Shown: positions 16,678-26,054 of the stretch, in pieces
Numbering within the stretch: the first letter of the stretch is position 1
Layout: every line of letters starts with the position of its first letter
Assembly (NCBI RefSeq): GCF_030409325.1
Contig: NZ_JAUFPR010000002.1
Location: 496,001 to 560,000, forward strand
Length of the DNA stretch: 64,000 nucleotides
Origin: Mucilaginibacter aquaedulcis
GTDB lineage: Bacteria; Bacteroidota; Bacteroidia; Sphingobacteriales; Sphingobacteriaceae
Direction: 5' to 3'
The notes under the pieces: generated by a model
What the model saw: only the letters and a program-made list of their open reading frames with translations
Told to the model about the DNA's origin: nothing
Database searches by the model: none
Program-made: the position numbers and the translations under genes

Positions 16678-19140
16678 TTATTTAGCGCTCCATTTCTGTT
16701 GCAGAAGTTTAATGAAATAACCACCTACCACACTGCGGGCCTGAAAACCCACCTGCTTACCGTTGGTTGTTTCGTGCCAGTCGCTTAATGGTACACGTGT
16801 CGGAGTTTCCATGGCGTATTTATAAACCGGGTTGGCCAGCGCCTCAAAATCAGCTTTATTATTTGCTAATGTAGCTGTCCACATGATCCAATCGCTTTTG
16901 GTATAGGTTTTACGGCTATCCAAAGGTAATCCGTATTCTTTTTGTTTGGTCAGGTAAAACTTCACCTCCCTGTCGTAAACCGACTGAGGGAACAGGTTAA
17001 GGCCTAAAATCTTATCCCAAATAATGTTATACTTCTGGCTCCAAGTATCTTTTTTATCAAACACCAATGAATAATGATCACCGGCATCTGCCATCTGCAT
17101 CCACTTGGTTACCATTTCTTTGGCCATTGCTTTGTATTTAGCAGCAACATCTTTTTGGCCCATCAGTTCGGCTAAATGCGCGTAGCAACCTACACCTACA
17201 ATAGCTTTTGCAGATAAGTTGGCATTACGTGCCAGGTGACCGGCAAAGTCGTCGGTACAAAGCTGGTTAGCAGGGTCTAAACCTTCTTTGGCCAGATAGT
17301 TCGTCCACTTAGTTAAAATTTCCCAGTGTTTTTTAGCATAGGCCGGATTGTTACCGTTTGCCCTGACAATTGCAGCGGTAAGTGCCAGCATATTGCCCGA
17401 TTCTTCAACAGGCATACCTTCGCCGTAAGTTTGGCCGTTTGCTAAAGGATAAGTGCCCAAATCATGCGCGGCGAAGTCGTGAGCGAATTTTCCGCTTTCG
17501 CTAAAGTAGAAGATACCGTTCAGCATACCTTCCATCAGTTCAGGATTGTAAAGCAGGAACAAAGGAGCCGAAGGATAAGTAACGTCTACAGTATTGATAG
17601 AACCGTTACTGAAATTCTCTTTCGACAGGAATAAAGTTTCGCCTTTAGGGCTTTTTACCAGTGCATGAGCCGCGATGCTTTGGCGATAAGCCAATACACA
17701 TAACTTAGCATAATCCGTTCCGCCTGCATTTAAGGCATCTTTGTACATGGATGTATTGAATACCGTGCATTTTTTCAATATCGATGGATAATCAACAACA
17801 GCTTTTGCCAGCAGTTGATCCATTGTTTGCAGCTGCGCGGTTTGCCACCATGGTTTTAAGTTGGTGTGAAAATATTGTACCGGGTTAATATCATCGTAAC
17901 CCAACTCAACAAATTTTTCAACCGCGGTTTGGCCTACATTGCCAAATGGAATTACGGTATTCAAAACCAAATTATTGCCTTCTGTACCGGTTGACTTACT
18001 ACTGCCGTTGAAAAATAACTCTACAGATTCCTTAGCGGTACTTACAAATTGAGAAGCTTTGGTGGTTTTAGGCACAGCTACGTACATGTACCCCCAGTCT
18101 ATGCGCACATCATCGCCCTTTTTTTGAAGAATAGGTTGCGCTACAGTACCGGCTTTTAATATAGATAAGGTTGAGGTATTATATTGTTTGGTGGTGATAG
18201 CCTGATCGGGCGTGTTACGTGCCACATCGGTTGAGGCACTGAAGAAAACCTTTACATCATGTGATTTACCATCATTTGATTTTACTTTATAGCTAATATA
18301 TGATACCGGCCTTGATAAAATGCTCAGGTCGCTCATCAATAATGGCGAGGTAAAGGTAAGCTGCAGGTCTGCCTTGCCACATTTAAAGTTGTAAACGGTT
18401 TGGGTGGCATTAAGCGTAACGCTGGTTTGTTTAGCCAACTCTACGGCTGCATGGTCGGTAGGTTTCAGTTCATCGGCAAGGCCAGCATCAAGCCATGCGC
18501 CACCGCCCGTATTGGTACAATGCAGGGCCAGTACGTTTTCCCCTTTTTTGAGTTTGCCCATAGCTGCTTCAGGAAGACTGAAATATTGCAGATCGCCATT
18601 GGCGCCACCTTGTTCACTTATTTTTTCGCCGTTTAGGTAAACTTCTGCCTCATCATCATGATGCAGCCTTAAGGCAAGCTTATTAATGTTAAGATCATTA
18701 ATGGTGAAGGTTCTGCGCACCCAGATATCCCTGCTTGTCCACACCGTTTTACCGGCGGCTTTATCATCGCTGAATGGAGCGGCGCCGGTTTTCCAGCTGC
18801 TATCATCAAACTTTTCATCGGACCAGTTTTTGCCAGGGTCGATTTCTGTGAATTTAACATTGTATGGGGTTTCGTTTGCTGCCGCAAGTACGGTTTTGTA
18901 CTCAACTGCTTCTTTCCCCATAAAACGATAAACGGTACCATCAACCTTTATTAAACCTAACAGAGATTGATCTTTACCTGTCCAGTGATGGGTGGTTGAT
19001 TGATTCAGGTCATCAGAAAACGACCAGATGCTGAAATAAGGGTTGTGTGTAATAAGCGGGTAGGCAGGCGCTTTAGTTGCTTGCGCACGGGCCATAAGGC
19101 CGCTAAACGCCATGCAAACAATTAATGGAAACCTTTTCAT
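16678..19140 (-). CDS. Exported glutaminase-family (DUF5127/DUF4965/DUF1793) protein with inserted sugar-binding-like domain
   Basis: An 820-residue exported protein (signal peptide to about residue 20, MARAQ). The start YPLITHNPYFSIWSFSDDLN is that of the glutaminase A-like family (DUF4964). DUF5127 follows, then DUF4965 and DUF1793, with AHDLGTYPLANGQTYGEGMPVEESGNML as the family's most typical region. Residues about 92-235 are an insertion resembling the jelly-roll domain of beta-galactosidases and rhamnosidases: FDDSSWKTGAAPF, WVRRTFTI, LRLHHDDEAEVYLNGE, GENVLALHCTNTGGGAWLD. A carbohydrate role is therefore as likely as amide hydrolysis; GH-like activity is unproven. Confidence 0.85.
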   Translation of the reverse strand: MKRFPLIVCMAFSGLMARAQATKAPAYPLITHNPYFSIWSFSDDLNQSTTHHWTGKDQSLLGLIKVDGTVYRFMGKEAVEYKTVLAAANETPYNVKFTEIDPGKNWSDEKFDDSSWKTGAAPFSDDKAAGKTVWTSRDIWVRRTFTINDLNINKLALRLHHDDEAEVYLNGEKISEQGGANGDLQYFSLPEAAMGKLKKGENVLALHCTNTGGGAWLDAGLADELKPTDHAAVELAKQTSVTLNATQTVYNFKCGKADLQLTFTSPLLMSDLSILSRPVSYISYKVKSNDGKSHDVKVFFSASTDVARNTPDQAITTKQYNTSTLSILKAGTVAQPILQKKGDDVRIDWGYMYVAVPKTTKASQFVSTAKESVELFFNGSSKSTGTEGNNLVLNTVIPFGNVGQTAVEKFVELGYDDINPVQYFHTNLKPWWQTAQLQTMDQLLAKAVVDYPSILKKCTVFNTSMYKDALNAGGTDYAKLCVLAYRQSIAAHALVKSPKGETLFLSKENFSNGSINTVDVTYPSAPLFLLYNPELMEGMLNGIFYFSESGKFAHDFAAHDLGTYPLANGQTYGEGMPVEESGNMLALTAAIVRANGNNPAYAKKHWEILTKWTNYLAKEGLDPANQLCTDDFAGHLARNANLSAKAIVGVGCYAHLAELMGQKDVAAKYKAMAKEMVTKWMQMADAGDHYSLVFDKKDTWSQKYNIIWDKILGLNLFPQSVYDREVKFYLTKQKEYGLPLDSRKTYTKSDWIMWTATLANNKADFEALANPVYKYAMETPTRVPLSDWHETTNGKQVGFQARSVVGGYFIKLLQQKWSAK

Positions 19141-19270
19141 GTGTTATAAGTGGTTAATACAATATAGAGCTGTAAATATTGTATTTTCCTGCTTAAAACC
19201 TATACACTTTTACAAAAAGCGTCAATATGACGATTAATTGATACGATATGTAGAAATTTTAGATTTTCAG

Positions 19271-19369
19271 ACTTGTAAATGTGCGGATGTGCAGATTAAT
19301 TATTTGGATGTAAAAGTGAAATGATCTCCACTATTTTCACATCTACACATTTGCATATCTACAAATCTT
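19271..19369. repeat. Imperfect inverted repeat upstream of the DUF4965 gene
   Basis: The segment 19271-19293 (ACTTGTAAATGTGCGGATGTG) pairs imperfectly with 19346-19369 (CACATTTGCATATCTACAAAT), and an inner pair GATGTAAAAGTG / CACTATTTTCACATC lies between. About 17 of 23 outer positions match by eye. It sits between two minus-strand genes and looks like a dispersed intergenic repeat. Confidence 0.45.
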
Positions 19370-19373
19370 CACT

Positions 19374-19835
19374 TTATTTAAACATTTCAAAGCTGTATAG
19401 AGCAACGCTCCAAAATTCGTCAAGTGCTATAATGCGGGGTTTAAAAAATGAGATAAGGACTGGCCAATCATTCCGGTTAAAGATACTGGTAGATGGCAGG
19501 ACACGGATAATGCGGCTAATGATTTTATGATTTTCGTCAAGAGTGTGCAGCTGCCACTCCCACTCCTCATTCAAATAGGTGTGCAGCATGGTTTTAAGCT
19601 CTATAAACTGTTCAAACTGCAGTTCCTGCATACCAGCATCCGGGTGGGCCATTTCAATTGCAATATACGCCGAACGGTTATCAACCTGCATTTTAAAGTT
19701 TAAGTGTTTGATACCCGTTTTATAATTTATCCAGTTTGTTCTTAAACCATCGGCCGATAATTGTGGGGCGATATACTGCCCAAATGCCGTCCAGAAAGCC
19801 TGCCTTATTTGTGATGCCTCGTCTTTTGAATACAA
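19374..19835 (-). CDS. DUF4268-type protein
   Basis: A 153-residue protein with motifs recalled for DUF4268: RQAFWTAFGQYIAP, NWINYKTGIKHLNFKMQVDNRSAYIAIEM and LHTYLNEEW. In other bacteria this domain occurs alone or at the end of restriction-related proteins; alone its role is unknown. The start is TTG (complement of 19833-19835), preceded by a good ribosome site AAAGGA seven bases upstream on the minus strand; an in-frame stop lies six codons upstream. No other restriction gene is nearby. Confidence 0.75.
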   Translation of the reverse strand: MYSKDEASQIRQAFWTAFGQYIAPQLSADGLRTNWINYKTGIKHLNFKMQVDNRSAYIAIEMAHPDAGMQELQFEQFIELKTMLHTYLNEEWEWQLHTLDENHKIISRIIRVLPSTSIFNRNDWPVLISFFKPRIIALDEFWSVALYSFEMFK

Positions 19836-19920
19836 TTGTTTATCCTTTACTTATAAGTAGTTCCTTTAAAAAGTTTCAAAATTATAGAAAATATTGGCAT
19901 CGGGAACCCCATAAACAGAA

Positions 19921-19946
19921 AAGCGGCCCTCAAAAAGGAGCCGCTT
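19921..19946 (-). terminator. Rho-independent terminator after the DinB-like gene
   Basis: The arms AAGCGGCCCTC and GGAGCCGCTT pair with one bulged base around an A5 loop. On the minus strand the hairpin is followed by TTTTCTG, suiting the end of the DinB-like transcript. Confidence 0.65.
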
Positions 19947-19976
19947 ACTTGTTTTTCATAGGTAAAATGACTGTTA

Positions 19977-20501
19977 TTAAGATCTGTCCCAGAATGCTGG
20001 TGGCTCAATACCTAACGAGCGCAGGTAAACATAGCTTTGCGCACGGTGATGGATCTCGTTATCAATAAAGTAAAATAGAGTATCGATTATTTTACCTTCG
20101 TAAGCCCCAAAAGCCAGTTCAACTTCCTGAAAACGCTCTGGTGAAAGCTGTTGCCAGCTTTTATTAAGCTGCTCTGTTATCTGATCCCATTGCTGTAAAA
20201 CGGTTTCCTTTGTTTTTGCCGGCGATTTTCCTGTAGCGTGATCAAGTTCATAGATAGGTTTCCATTGGCCGGTAATTATTCCGTTCATACCGTCGCTGCT
20301 CATATCCATTATTTCGATGGTCATATCACCAAATGAGCGCATACCGGCTACTGAATAACCAAATAATTTATCTTCAGGAAAGGCTTCTATTACTTTCCGG
20401 GTTAAACGGCGATGTCCTTGCCAATGAGCTAATAAATCTTTTGGTGATAGGGTCACTTCTGCTTGGGCATTCACTTGCTGATTTGCTGAATTTGTTTCCA
20501 T
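19977..20501 (-). CDS. DinB/YfiT-like four-helix protein with altered metal ligands
   Basis: A 174-residue protein of the DinB superfamily: LLAHWQGHRRLTRKVIEAFPEDKL at the start, and IDNEIHHRAQSYVYLRSLGIEPP at the end, which is the family's HHRxQ region. Family members usually bind a metal with three histidines. Here the first one (in the helix after GMRSFGDM) appears to be Asp or Glu and the one before HHR is Asn, so the usual triad seems incomplete. Thiol-dependent transferase activity is therefore doubtful. The start is the ATG at 20499-20501 (METNSANQQ). Confidence 0.8.
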   Translation of the reverse strand: METNSANQQVNAQAEVTLSPKDLLAHWQGHRRLTRKVIEAFPEDKLFGYSVAGMRSFGDMTIEIMDMSSDGMNGIITGQWKPIYELDHATGKSPAKTKETVLQQWDQITEQLNKSWQQLSPERFQEVELAFGAYEGKIIDTLFYFIDNEIHHRAQSYVYLRSLGIEPPAFWDRS

Positions 20502-20589
20502 GGTGTTGTTTGTTTTTTTATAAAACAAAGTAACCTATGGCCCATGACAACCCTATGTCAGCAGTGAAAAAGAAACTTGAAAATAATTT

Positions 20590-20931
20590 TCATTTGGAGT
20601 TTTTAATAAAAGCCACGATTTGCTCCTGCTCAAATGGCGGCAGTTTACCGCCCGAGTAATGCCATTCTGAATCGTCGTTTTCAAAGGTTATCCTGCCCAA
20701 AAAGCCGGGATTGTATTTATCATCAATCAGGGGCTTGCTCTCGCCTATTTCAGGAGCTATTTCCTGAATATCCAACAGGTCGGTTCCTTTCTTTTCGGAG
20801 TCTTTATACAGCGTATATACTCCTGTAAAGTTCAACTCATTATTCACAGCCTGAGATAATACAGGTTCAATAATAACATTGATGTTGGCCCCGTTTTCCT
20901 TTTTTATGCTATGGCTTACTATGCGTATCAT
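20590..20931 (-). CDS. Small protein of unknown function (113 aa)
   Basis: A soluble acidic protein without signal peptide. The beta-rich first half (RIVSHSIKKENGANINVIIEPVLS) and the ending LPPFEQEQIVAFIKN suggest a compact domain, but I recognise no family. The ATG at 20929-20931 is preferred over a TTG at 20941-20943. It lies alone between the kelch protein gene and the DinB-like gene on the same strand. Confidence 0.6.
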   Translation of the reverse strand: MIRIVSHSIKKENGANINVIIEPVLSQAVNNELNFTGVYTLYKDSEKKGTDLLDIQEIAPEIGESKPLIDDKYNPGFLGRITFENDDSEWHYSGGKLPPFEQEQIVAFIKNSK

Positions 20932-21004
20932 ATCTGTAATCAATTTATAGTTAACTCAATAAACTAAGTACAAGTCAGCGCTAAAATTGTTCAGGATTAT
21001 TTGC

Positions 21005-23398
21005 TTATTGTACCATAAATTTCAGGATATCAACCTTACCTTCTACTGATGTCACGTGTAATAAATATGTTCCTCTTTTTAAAGAAAGCGGCGCCAGGTT
21101 TACATCAACAATACTGCCTGCCGAATTAAAAAGGCTGGTTGATACATTACGTACATCGCCATTTAAACTCACCACTCGCAAAATGGCAACCTTTTTATAT
21201 TTATAAGCTTCCGGGAAAACAACCTGCAAATTGCCATGCGCCGGGTTTGGGTATAAAATGGGTTTACCAACAGCAAGAGATGGAGCACTATTATCCTGGG
21301 TTTTTAAGGCAGCGTTCGTTATAATTGCGGGGGTATTGAGGCTGCTTGCTTTAGCTACATTATTGTTATCTGTTTTGGCTACGCATATCACTAAGTACTG
21401 ACTTAGAGCACCTGCTGCAGGGCTGGCCATATTACCACCAAGGTTTACCGCACCTGCACTGTAGTCTTTACTGTAGAGGTTAAAGTTGCTAATCTTGGCA
21501 TCATTGATACCTAATTTATCACTGGGTTTTTTCCAGCCCGATAGCCAGGCGGGCAAGGCTGTAGCACGCGGATCATAAGCTACGTAAACGGTGGCATCAT
21601 AGGCAAGGTTAAAGCTGATCTGGGTTGAAGCCTTGCTTACTTTATCATCGCAAGCTGTTTTGATGAAAGGAGCATCTGACAACGCTGATGGTACTGTTGT
21701 GATCACGTAATCCCTGTCGGTGTAGTAAATAGCCCCTGTATGCAAAGCACTCAGCTGGTAACTACCTGCCGCGGTTGATTTAATGTTTGAAATTAAGGGC
21801 GATGGCGGCTGAGTTGTTGAGCTGTCTTTTTCAAAGGTTGCCGTCAACGAGGTGTTTTTTTCAAGGATAATATTAATGGGATTGGTAGTTGAAACCGTAT
21901 CACCGCTCCACGTGGTAAAATGCCATCCCGTAGCTGCGTCGGCGTTGAGTTTTACCTGGGTACTATCATCATAATTGGATTGATTGGGCGTTTTACTGAT
22001 GGTACCAGAGCCGCTTGATTGCAAAGTTAAAGTGTAACCTGATGGCTTACCGCTTACATTTATATTAACGCAAAAAGATGCTTTTGAACCGGTTGTGCTA
22101 CTGGTTGCCGTAACGGTTCCGGTATGCGTTCCGGCAGATAAGCCGCTGGCATCAATGGCTACTTCAATATCGTTGCCGTTTAAATTTACTGTACCGCTTG
22201 CATTTTTTGTAACAGTAAGCCATGATGCATCAGTATGAATGCTGTAATTGGCTACATCTTCAATAACGTAGAGCAAATTATGCACGGTAGCCTCCCGGTC
22301 ACTATCCAGAACGGGCGAAAAACAGGAGTTTGAAAAACCAAGCGTTCGAGCCGTACTCCGGTTTACATTGGCAATGTAGGTTTCCTTACGCTCGTTACTA
22401 TAACTATTTAAAGCTCCGTTGGTTATAATGAAATATTTGCCAGCCAATTTTGCAGAAAGACCTAAAAAACTTCCCGGTAACTGGTAGGCTGTATTATTTG
22501 TCCATGTGCCGGGCCCGTTAGCTTGTGGCGTGTACTGATAAGTTGTGTTTTGAGTTAAGTTATTAAATCCCTGCCCTGCAGTCAAAAAGATCTTACCGTC
22601 AATAGCAAAGGTTGCTGCCTCGGCATGTGAACGTGGTTTGGGCAGATCGGCCAATCGTGTCCAGGTGTTGTTTACCGGGTTGTACATATGACAATACACT
22701 TGATCTACCGCACCGCAATCGTGCTGAAACTGCCCTCCAAATGCGTAAATTTTACCACCCAGCACCACGTAGCTGATATGGTTCCTGGGGGTAGGCATCG
22801 GTGCCAGCTTATTTTCCCAGGTTACGTGGTTCCTATCAGCCATATATTTATCTACATCAATAGTTAAGTGCAGTTTTGATTGATCTTCGCACAAGGTTGG
22901 GCCAAAACCACCAAAAACATGAATGGTTCGTCCGAGCAAGGCATACCCGCCTGCACCTAAAGGGAATGGCGAACCTGTTGCCGGATCAATAATTTCAGGC
23001 CCAATTGACCATGTGTTGGTGGTAATATTATATATGCTCACCTTACTGCTGGCCGGGCCATGAGCATCAACAGCCCTGCCCCCTATTATCCATACATTAT
23101 CATCAACCAGTATTATTCCCTGATGGGTAACCTCCCGGCCGGCAGGTAACGGAGCTATCGTACTCCATTTATTGGCTGCTATGTCATAGACTTCGTTGGT
23201 TTTTTCAATGATCGGATTGTCGCCAAAACCGGTAAATACATACATTTTATTGTTGTATACAACGTTATTGCATTCGGCACGTTTATGGATCTCGTCTGCC
23301 TTTCGTGTCCACTGGGCGTGGACGGCATTTGCCATGAAAAAACAAAGACATAAAAGGGCAAACAATCGCCGCAAATAGCAGGTATAAGGTTTCATCAT
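21005..23398 (-). CDS. Secreted kelch-repeat protein with BACON-like and InlB-type domains and a T9SS sorting tail
   Basis: A 797-residue exported protein (signal peptide ending near ANAVHAQ). Residues about 30-340 are kelch repeats forming a beta-propeller: NNKMYVFTGFG, DNVWIIGGRAVD, GRTIHVFGGFG, GGKIYAFGGQF. A BACON-like domain follows (YSIHTDASWLTVTKNASGTV), then an InlB B-type repeat (LQSSGSGTISKTPNQ, TTWSGD, TSLTATFEKD). The end is a type IX secretion sorting domain (ILYPNPAHGNLQVVF ... GTYLLHVTSVEG). It is probably attached to or released from the cell surface and may bind glycan; no catalytic residues are evident. Confidence 0.85.
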   Translation of the reverse strand: MMKPYTCYLRRLFALLCLCFFMANAVHAQWTRKADEIHKRAECNNVVYNNKMYVFTGFGDNPIIEKTNEVYDIAANKWSTIAPLPAGREVTHQGIILVDDNVWIIGGRAVDAHGPASSKVSIYNITTNTWSIGPEIIDPATGSPFPLGAGGYALLGRTIHVFGGFGPTLCEDQSKLHLTIDVDKYMADRNHVTWENKLAPMPTPRNHISYVVLGGKIYAFGGQFQHDCGAVDQVYCHMYNPVNNTWTRLADLPKPRSHAEAATFAIDGKIFLTAGQGFNNLTQNTTYQYTPQANGPGTWTNNTAYQLPGSFLGLSAKLAGKYFIITNGALNSYSNERKETYIANVNRSTARTLGFSNSCFSPVLDSDREATVHNLLYVIEDVANYSIHTDASWLTVTKNASGTVNLNGNDIEVAIDASGLSAGTHTGTVTATSSTTGSKASFCVNINVSGKPSGYTLTLQSSGSGTISKTPNQSNYDDSTQVKLNADAATGWHFTTWSGDTVSTTNPINIILEKNTSLTATFEKDSSTTQPPSPLISNIKSTAAGSYQLSALHTGAIYYTDRDYVITTVPSALSDAPFIKTACDDKVSKASTQISFNLAYDATVYVAYDPRATALPAWLSGWKKPSDKLGINDAKISNFNLYSKDYSAGAVNLGGNMASPAAGALSQYLVICVAKTDNNNVAKASSLNTPAIITNAALKTQDNSAPSLAVGKPILYPNPAHGNLQVVFPEAYKYKKVAILRVVSLNGDVRNVSTSLFNSAGSIVDVNLAPLSLKRGTYLLHVTSVEGKVDILKFMVQ

Positions 23399-23451
23399 TT
23401 AAGGGGTATTAAATAACTGATAATTAAAAAAATACCACGATCAATATACCC

Positions 23452-23499
23452 AAAAAAACAGCAACAGCGAACTACATATAGCATATTGTTCGCTGTTGC
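23452..23499 (-). terminator. Rho-independent terminator after the CocE-family gene
   Basis: The arms GCAACAGCGAAC (23461-23472) and GTTCGCTGTTGC (23488-23499) are perfectly complementary over 12 bases. On the minus strand the second arm is followed by TGTTTTTTTGG. Position and U-run fit the end of the hydrolase gene. Confidence 0.85.
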
Positions 23500-23561
23500 A
23501 CAGTATTGCACAACTATTGGTACACGGATTTCGAAAAAAAATCTTATACCTTTTTTCGTTA

Positions 23562-25412
23562 TTATTCTGTTACAGGTAAAAGTATCTTAGAGGTGTTGTG
23601 ATAAATATTGATGGTTTCTTTTACAAAATCGCTATCCTTTGCATGATAAATATCTATGAATTGCTGTGGGTTCCTGTCGGCCAATGGAAACCAGCTGCTT
23701 TGTACCTGGATCATGATCTTGTGACCTTTTTTAAACGTATGGGCAACATCGGGCAGTGTAAATTTAACCTGTGTCATTTTGCCTGGCACAAAAGCTTCAG
23801 GAGCTGAGAAACTGTTGCGATACCTACCCCGCATGATTTCGGCACGAACCAGCATCTGATAGCCACCCATGGGATATTTTGTAATGGGATTGCTTACCGG
23901 AGTATCCGGGAATACATCAATCAGTTTTACCACAAAATCCGCGTCGGTACCCGACAGGCTAACCATTAAGTCGGCGATTACAGGCCCAGCCAGCGTAATA
24001 TCTTTGCTTAAGGTATCCGTGTTAAATACCAGCACATCCGTACGCCGCGCCGCAAAACGCTGATCATCGGTCATGTACTCCCGTGTACGGTTGTAGTGCA
24101 CTTTTTCGGCATATGGCACGGGTTTAGCGGGGTCGCTGACATAGCTATCAAACGTTTGGTCTGATGTTTTGGCTTCGGTGAAGGATAACTTACCATTTTT
24201 CTGCAGATAAATAGGTGTTGGCGTAACATCAGCCGGCGGCCATTGCTTTAACTTTTTCCATTTATTTTCGCCCGAAAAAAACACGGTTGCTTTGCCGATG
24301 GTATCAACAACACCCTTACCTTTCAGGTAATAGTTAAAAAACGGTATCTCAATATTTTGGGTATACCATTCGTTGGTTTTACTATAAAACAGCACATTGC
24401 CTAAATGGGTGCCGTCTTTACTGGCCCATTGGCCATGGTACCAGGGCCCAATTACTAATTTACTATTCGTTGCCGGGCTTTGTTTAATAAGGGCCTGATA
24501 AGTATTCCAGGTGCCGTAGCCATCTTCGGCATCAAATAAGCCGCCAACTATGAGCATAGCTGGTTTTACATTTTTAATACCCGAGCGGGCATCACGAGCA
24601 CGCCACCAGTTATCAAGGTTAGGGTGATTCATCATATCGCTCCAAAATGCCAGGCTATCTCCTGTAATTTTGGTAAAGTTGGGCAATGCGCCCATATTTA
24701 AATAGTACGAATAATTGTCGTGGTCAGGAAAATCGTAGGTTTTAGCAGGTGATTTTGTTGGATGTGGCCGTGGCTGGCTAAAACCAAAGCCCACGTGAAA
24801 ATCAAATGCATCCATCAGGAACAATACACCGTTATGATGGTCGTCATCGCCAAAAAACCGGTCGGTTACCGGCGCCTGTGGACTTACGGCCTTTAATGCC
24901 GGGTGATCGCTTAAAGCCGCCATGGTAGCATAAAAGCCCGGGAAAGAAATTCCGATGGCTCCCACCTTACCATTATTATTATCGAGGTTTTTCACCAGCC
25001 AATCAATGGTGTCGTAAGTATCGCTGGCCTCGTCTATATCTTTGTTTGTTTTTTTGTTGGAGTTAAAGGGCCGCACCACCTCAAATTTGCCTTCGCTCAT
25101 CCAGCGGCCGCGTATATCCTGGGTAACCATGATATACCCCTCACGACAATAGTTGATCATGTAGTTCCGCCAATACGCATGATAGTCTTTTCCATAAGGC
25201 GAACACGAATAAGGAGTACGTGTGATGAGTATGGGATGTTTTTCTGACTGGTCTTTAGGCATGTAAACCGATGTAAACAACTTAGCGCCATCGCGCATGG
25301 GTATGCTTATTTCTTTTTTAATGTAGTTATTTACAAACCAAACGGAATCAACATTTTGAGCAGTGGCTGCTAAAGGAAAAAGGATAATGATAAGAAAGGC
25401 TATTTTTCTCAT
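23562..25412 (-). CDS. CocE/NonD-family exported hydrolase (X-Pro dipeptidyl-peptidase type)
   Basis: A 616-residue protein with signal peptide (MRKIAFLIIILFPLAATAQ). It has the CocE family plan: an alpha/beta hydrolase core (SIPMRDGAKLFTSVYMPKD, RTPYSC, QDIRGRWMSEG), the nucleophile elbow GISFPGF near residue 150, and a C-terminal jelly-roll domain (DADFVVKLIDVFPD, KFTLPDVAHTFKKGHKIMIQVQSSWFP). Relatives include cocaine esterase, glutaryl-7-ACA acylase and X-Pro peptidases, so the substrate is open. The ATG at 25410-25412 gives the signal peptide; the longer frame upstream is not needed. Confidence 0.88.
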   Translation of the reverse strand: MRKIAFLIIILFPLAATAQNVDSVWFVNNYIKKEISIPMRDGAKLFTSVYMPKDQSEKHPILITRTPYSCSPYGKDYHAYWRNYMINYCREGYIMVTQDIRGRWMSEGKFEVVRPFNSNKKTNKDIDEASDTYDTIDWLVKNLDNNNGKVGAIGISFPGFYATMAALSDHPALKAVSPQAPVTDRFFGDDDHHNGVLFLMDAFDFHVGFGFSQPRPHPTKSPAKTYDFPDHDNYSYYLNMGALPNFTKITGDSLAFWSDMMNHPNLDNWWRARDARSGIKNVKPAMLIVGGLFDAEDGYGTWNTYQALIKQSPATNSKLVIGPWYHGQWASKDGTHLGNVLFYSKTNEWYTQNIEIPFFNYYLKGKGVVDTIGKATVFFSGENKWKKLKQWPPADVTPTPIYLQKNGKLSFTEAKTSDQTFDSYVSDPAKPVPYAEKVHYNRTREYMTDDQRFAARRTDVLVFNTDTLSKDITLAGPVIADLMVSLSGTDADFVVKLIDVFPDTPVSNPITKYPMGGYQMLVRAEIMRGRYRNSFSAPEAFVPGKMTQVKFTLPDVAHTFKKGHKIMIQVQSSWFPLADRNPQQFIDIYHAKDSDFVKETINIYHNTSKILLPVTE

Positions 25413-25466
25413 TTCAAACAATAAAACGTTAACCGTAAATATATAGATTTTACTCAAGCCCTAAAC

Positions 25467-25498
25467 ACAAAAGCCGGTCTGGAGCGACCGGCTTTTGT
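25467..25498. terminator. Rho-independent terminator after the small exported protein gene
   Basis: The arms ACAAAAGCCGGTC and GACCGGCTTTTGT pair perfectly around the loop TGGAGC. It follows the minus-strand gene at 25537-25962, and both sides have A/T tracts. Confidence 0.85.
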
Positions 25499-25536
25499 AT
25501 AAGCTTTTTTTTACTATTATTTAGCGAACTACAAAC

Positions 25537-25962
25537 TTAAAAGAACAAGCTTGAAAGCACATTACCAGCACTTGGTGCCGACGGCTTGAGTCCTAAAAAT
25601 TTGGTGTATTGAGCCACTGTAAGTGCTGTTTTTAATTTTCCTGATAAACCGCTTATTAAGCTGGTTGATTTGCTGGCGTATTCCGTTTTATTGGTATTGG
25701 CCAAAGGCATAATACCTGCTTTACTCTTTAAATAATCAGTAATATCGGTAGATACCGTAGGTTTTTGTGCAGCTGTTAAACCTAATGATGGTGTAAGTTT
25801 AGCCATAATAGCATCCTTAACGCTGCCTATGTTGCTTAATGATGGCAGTGATGAAGTGCTTACGTTGGATGAGGCCGCACTTTGTATCTTTTTTAAAATG
25901 CCTTGCGAAAAAGCCACGCTGCTTGTAATGGTTAAAATTAAAACTGTTAGCAATTTTTTCAT
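25537..25962 (-). CDS. Small exported protein, unknown function (141 aa)
   Basis: The protein starts at ATG 25960-25962 with a clear signal peptide (MKKLLTVLILTITSSVAFSQ). The mature part is Ser/Ala/Leu-rich and helical (KKIQSAASSNVSTSSLPSLSNIGSVKDAIMAKL, GLTAAQKPTVSTDITDYLKSKAG, LKTALTVAQYTKFLGLKP). I recognise no named family, though such small secreted proteins with a helical LTxAQ pattern occur in Sphingobacteriaceae. On the minus strand TATTTTTG (complement of 25986-25993) is a plausible -7 box just upstream. It lies 92 bases after the sigma-54-type regulator gene and may be one of its targets or have its own promoter. Confidence 0.75.
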   Translation of the reverse strand: MKKLLTVLILTITSSVAFSQGILKKIQSAASSNVSTSSLPSLSNIGSVKDAIMAKLTPSLGLTAAQKPTVSTDITDYLKSKAGIMPLANTNKTEYASKSTSLISGLSGKLKTALTVAQYTKFLGLKPSAPSAGNVLSSLFF

Positions 25963-26054
25963 GGTAAATATGTTTTGGTTATAAGCAAAAATAAATAATT
26001 TAAACAGGAATGGGCTTATGCTATATTTATTATATCCTGTTGTATTCTTAATTG

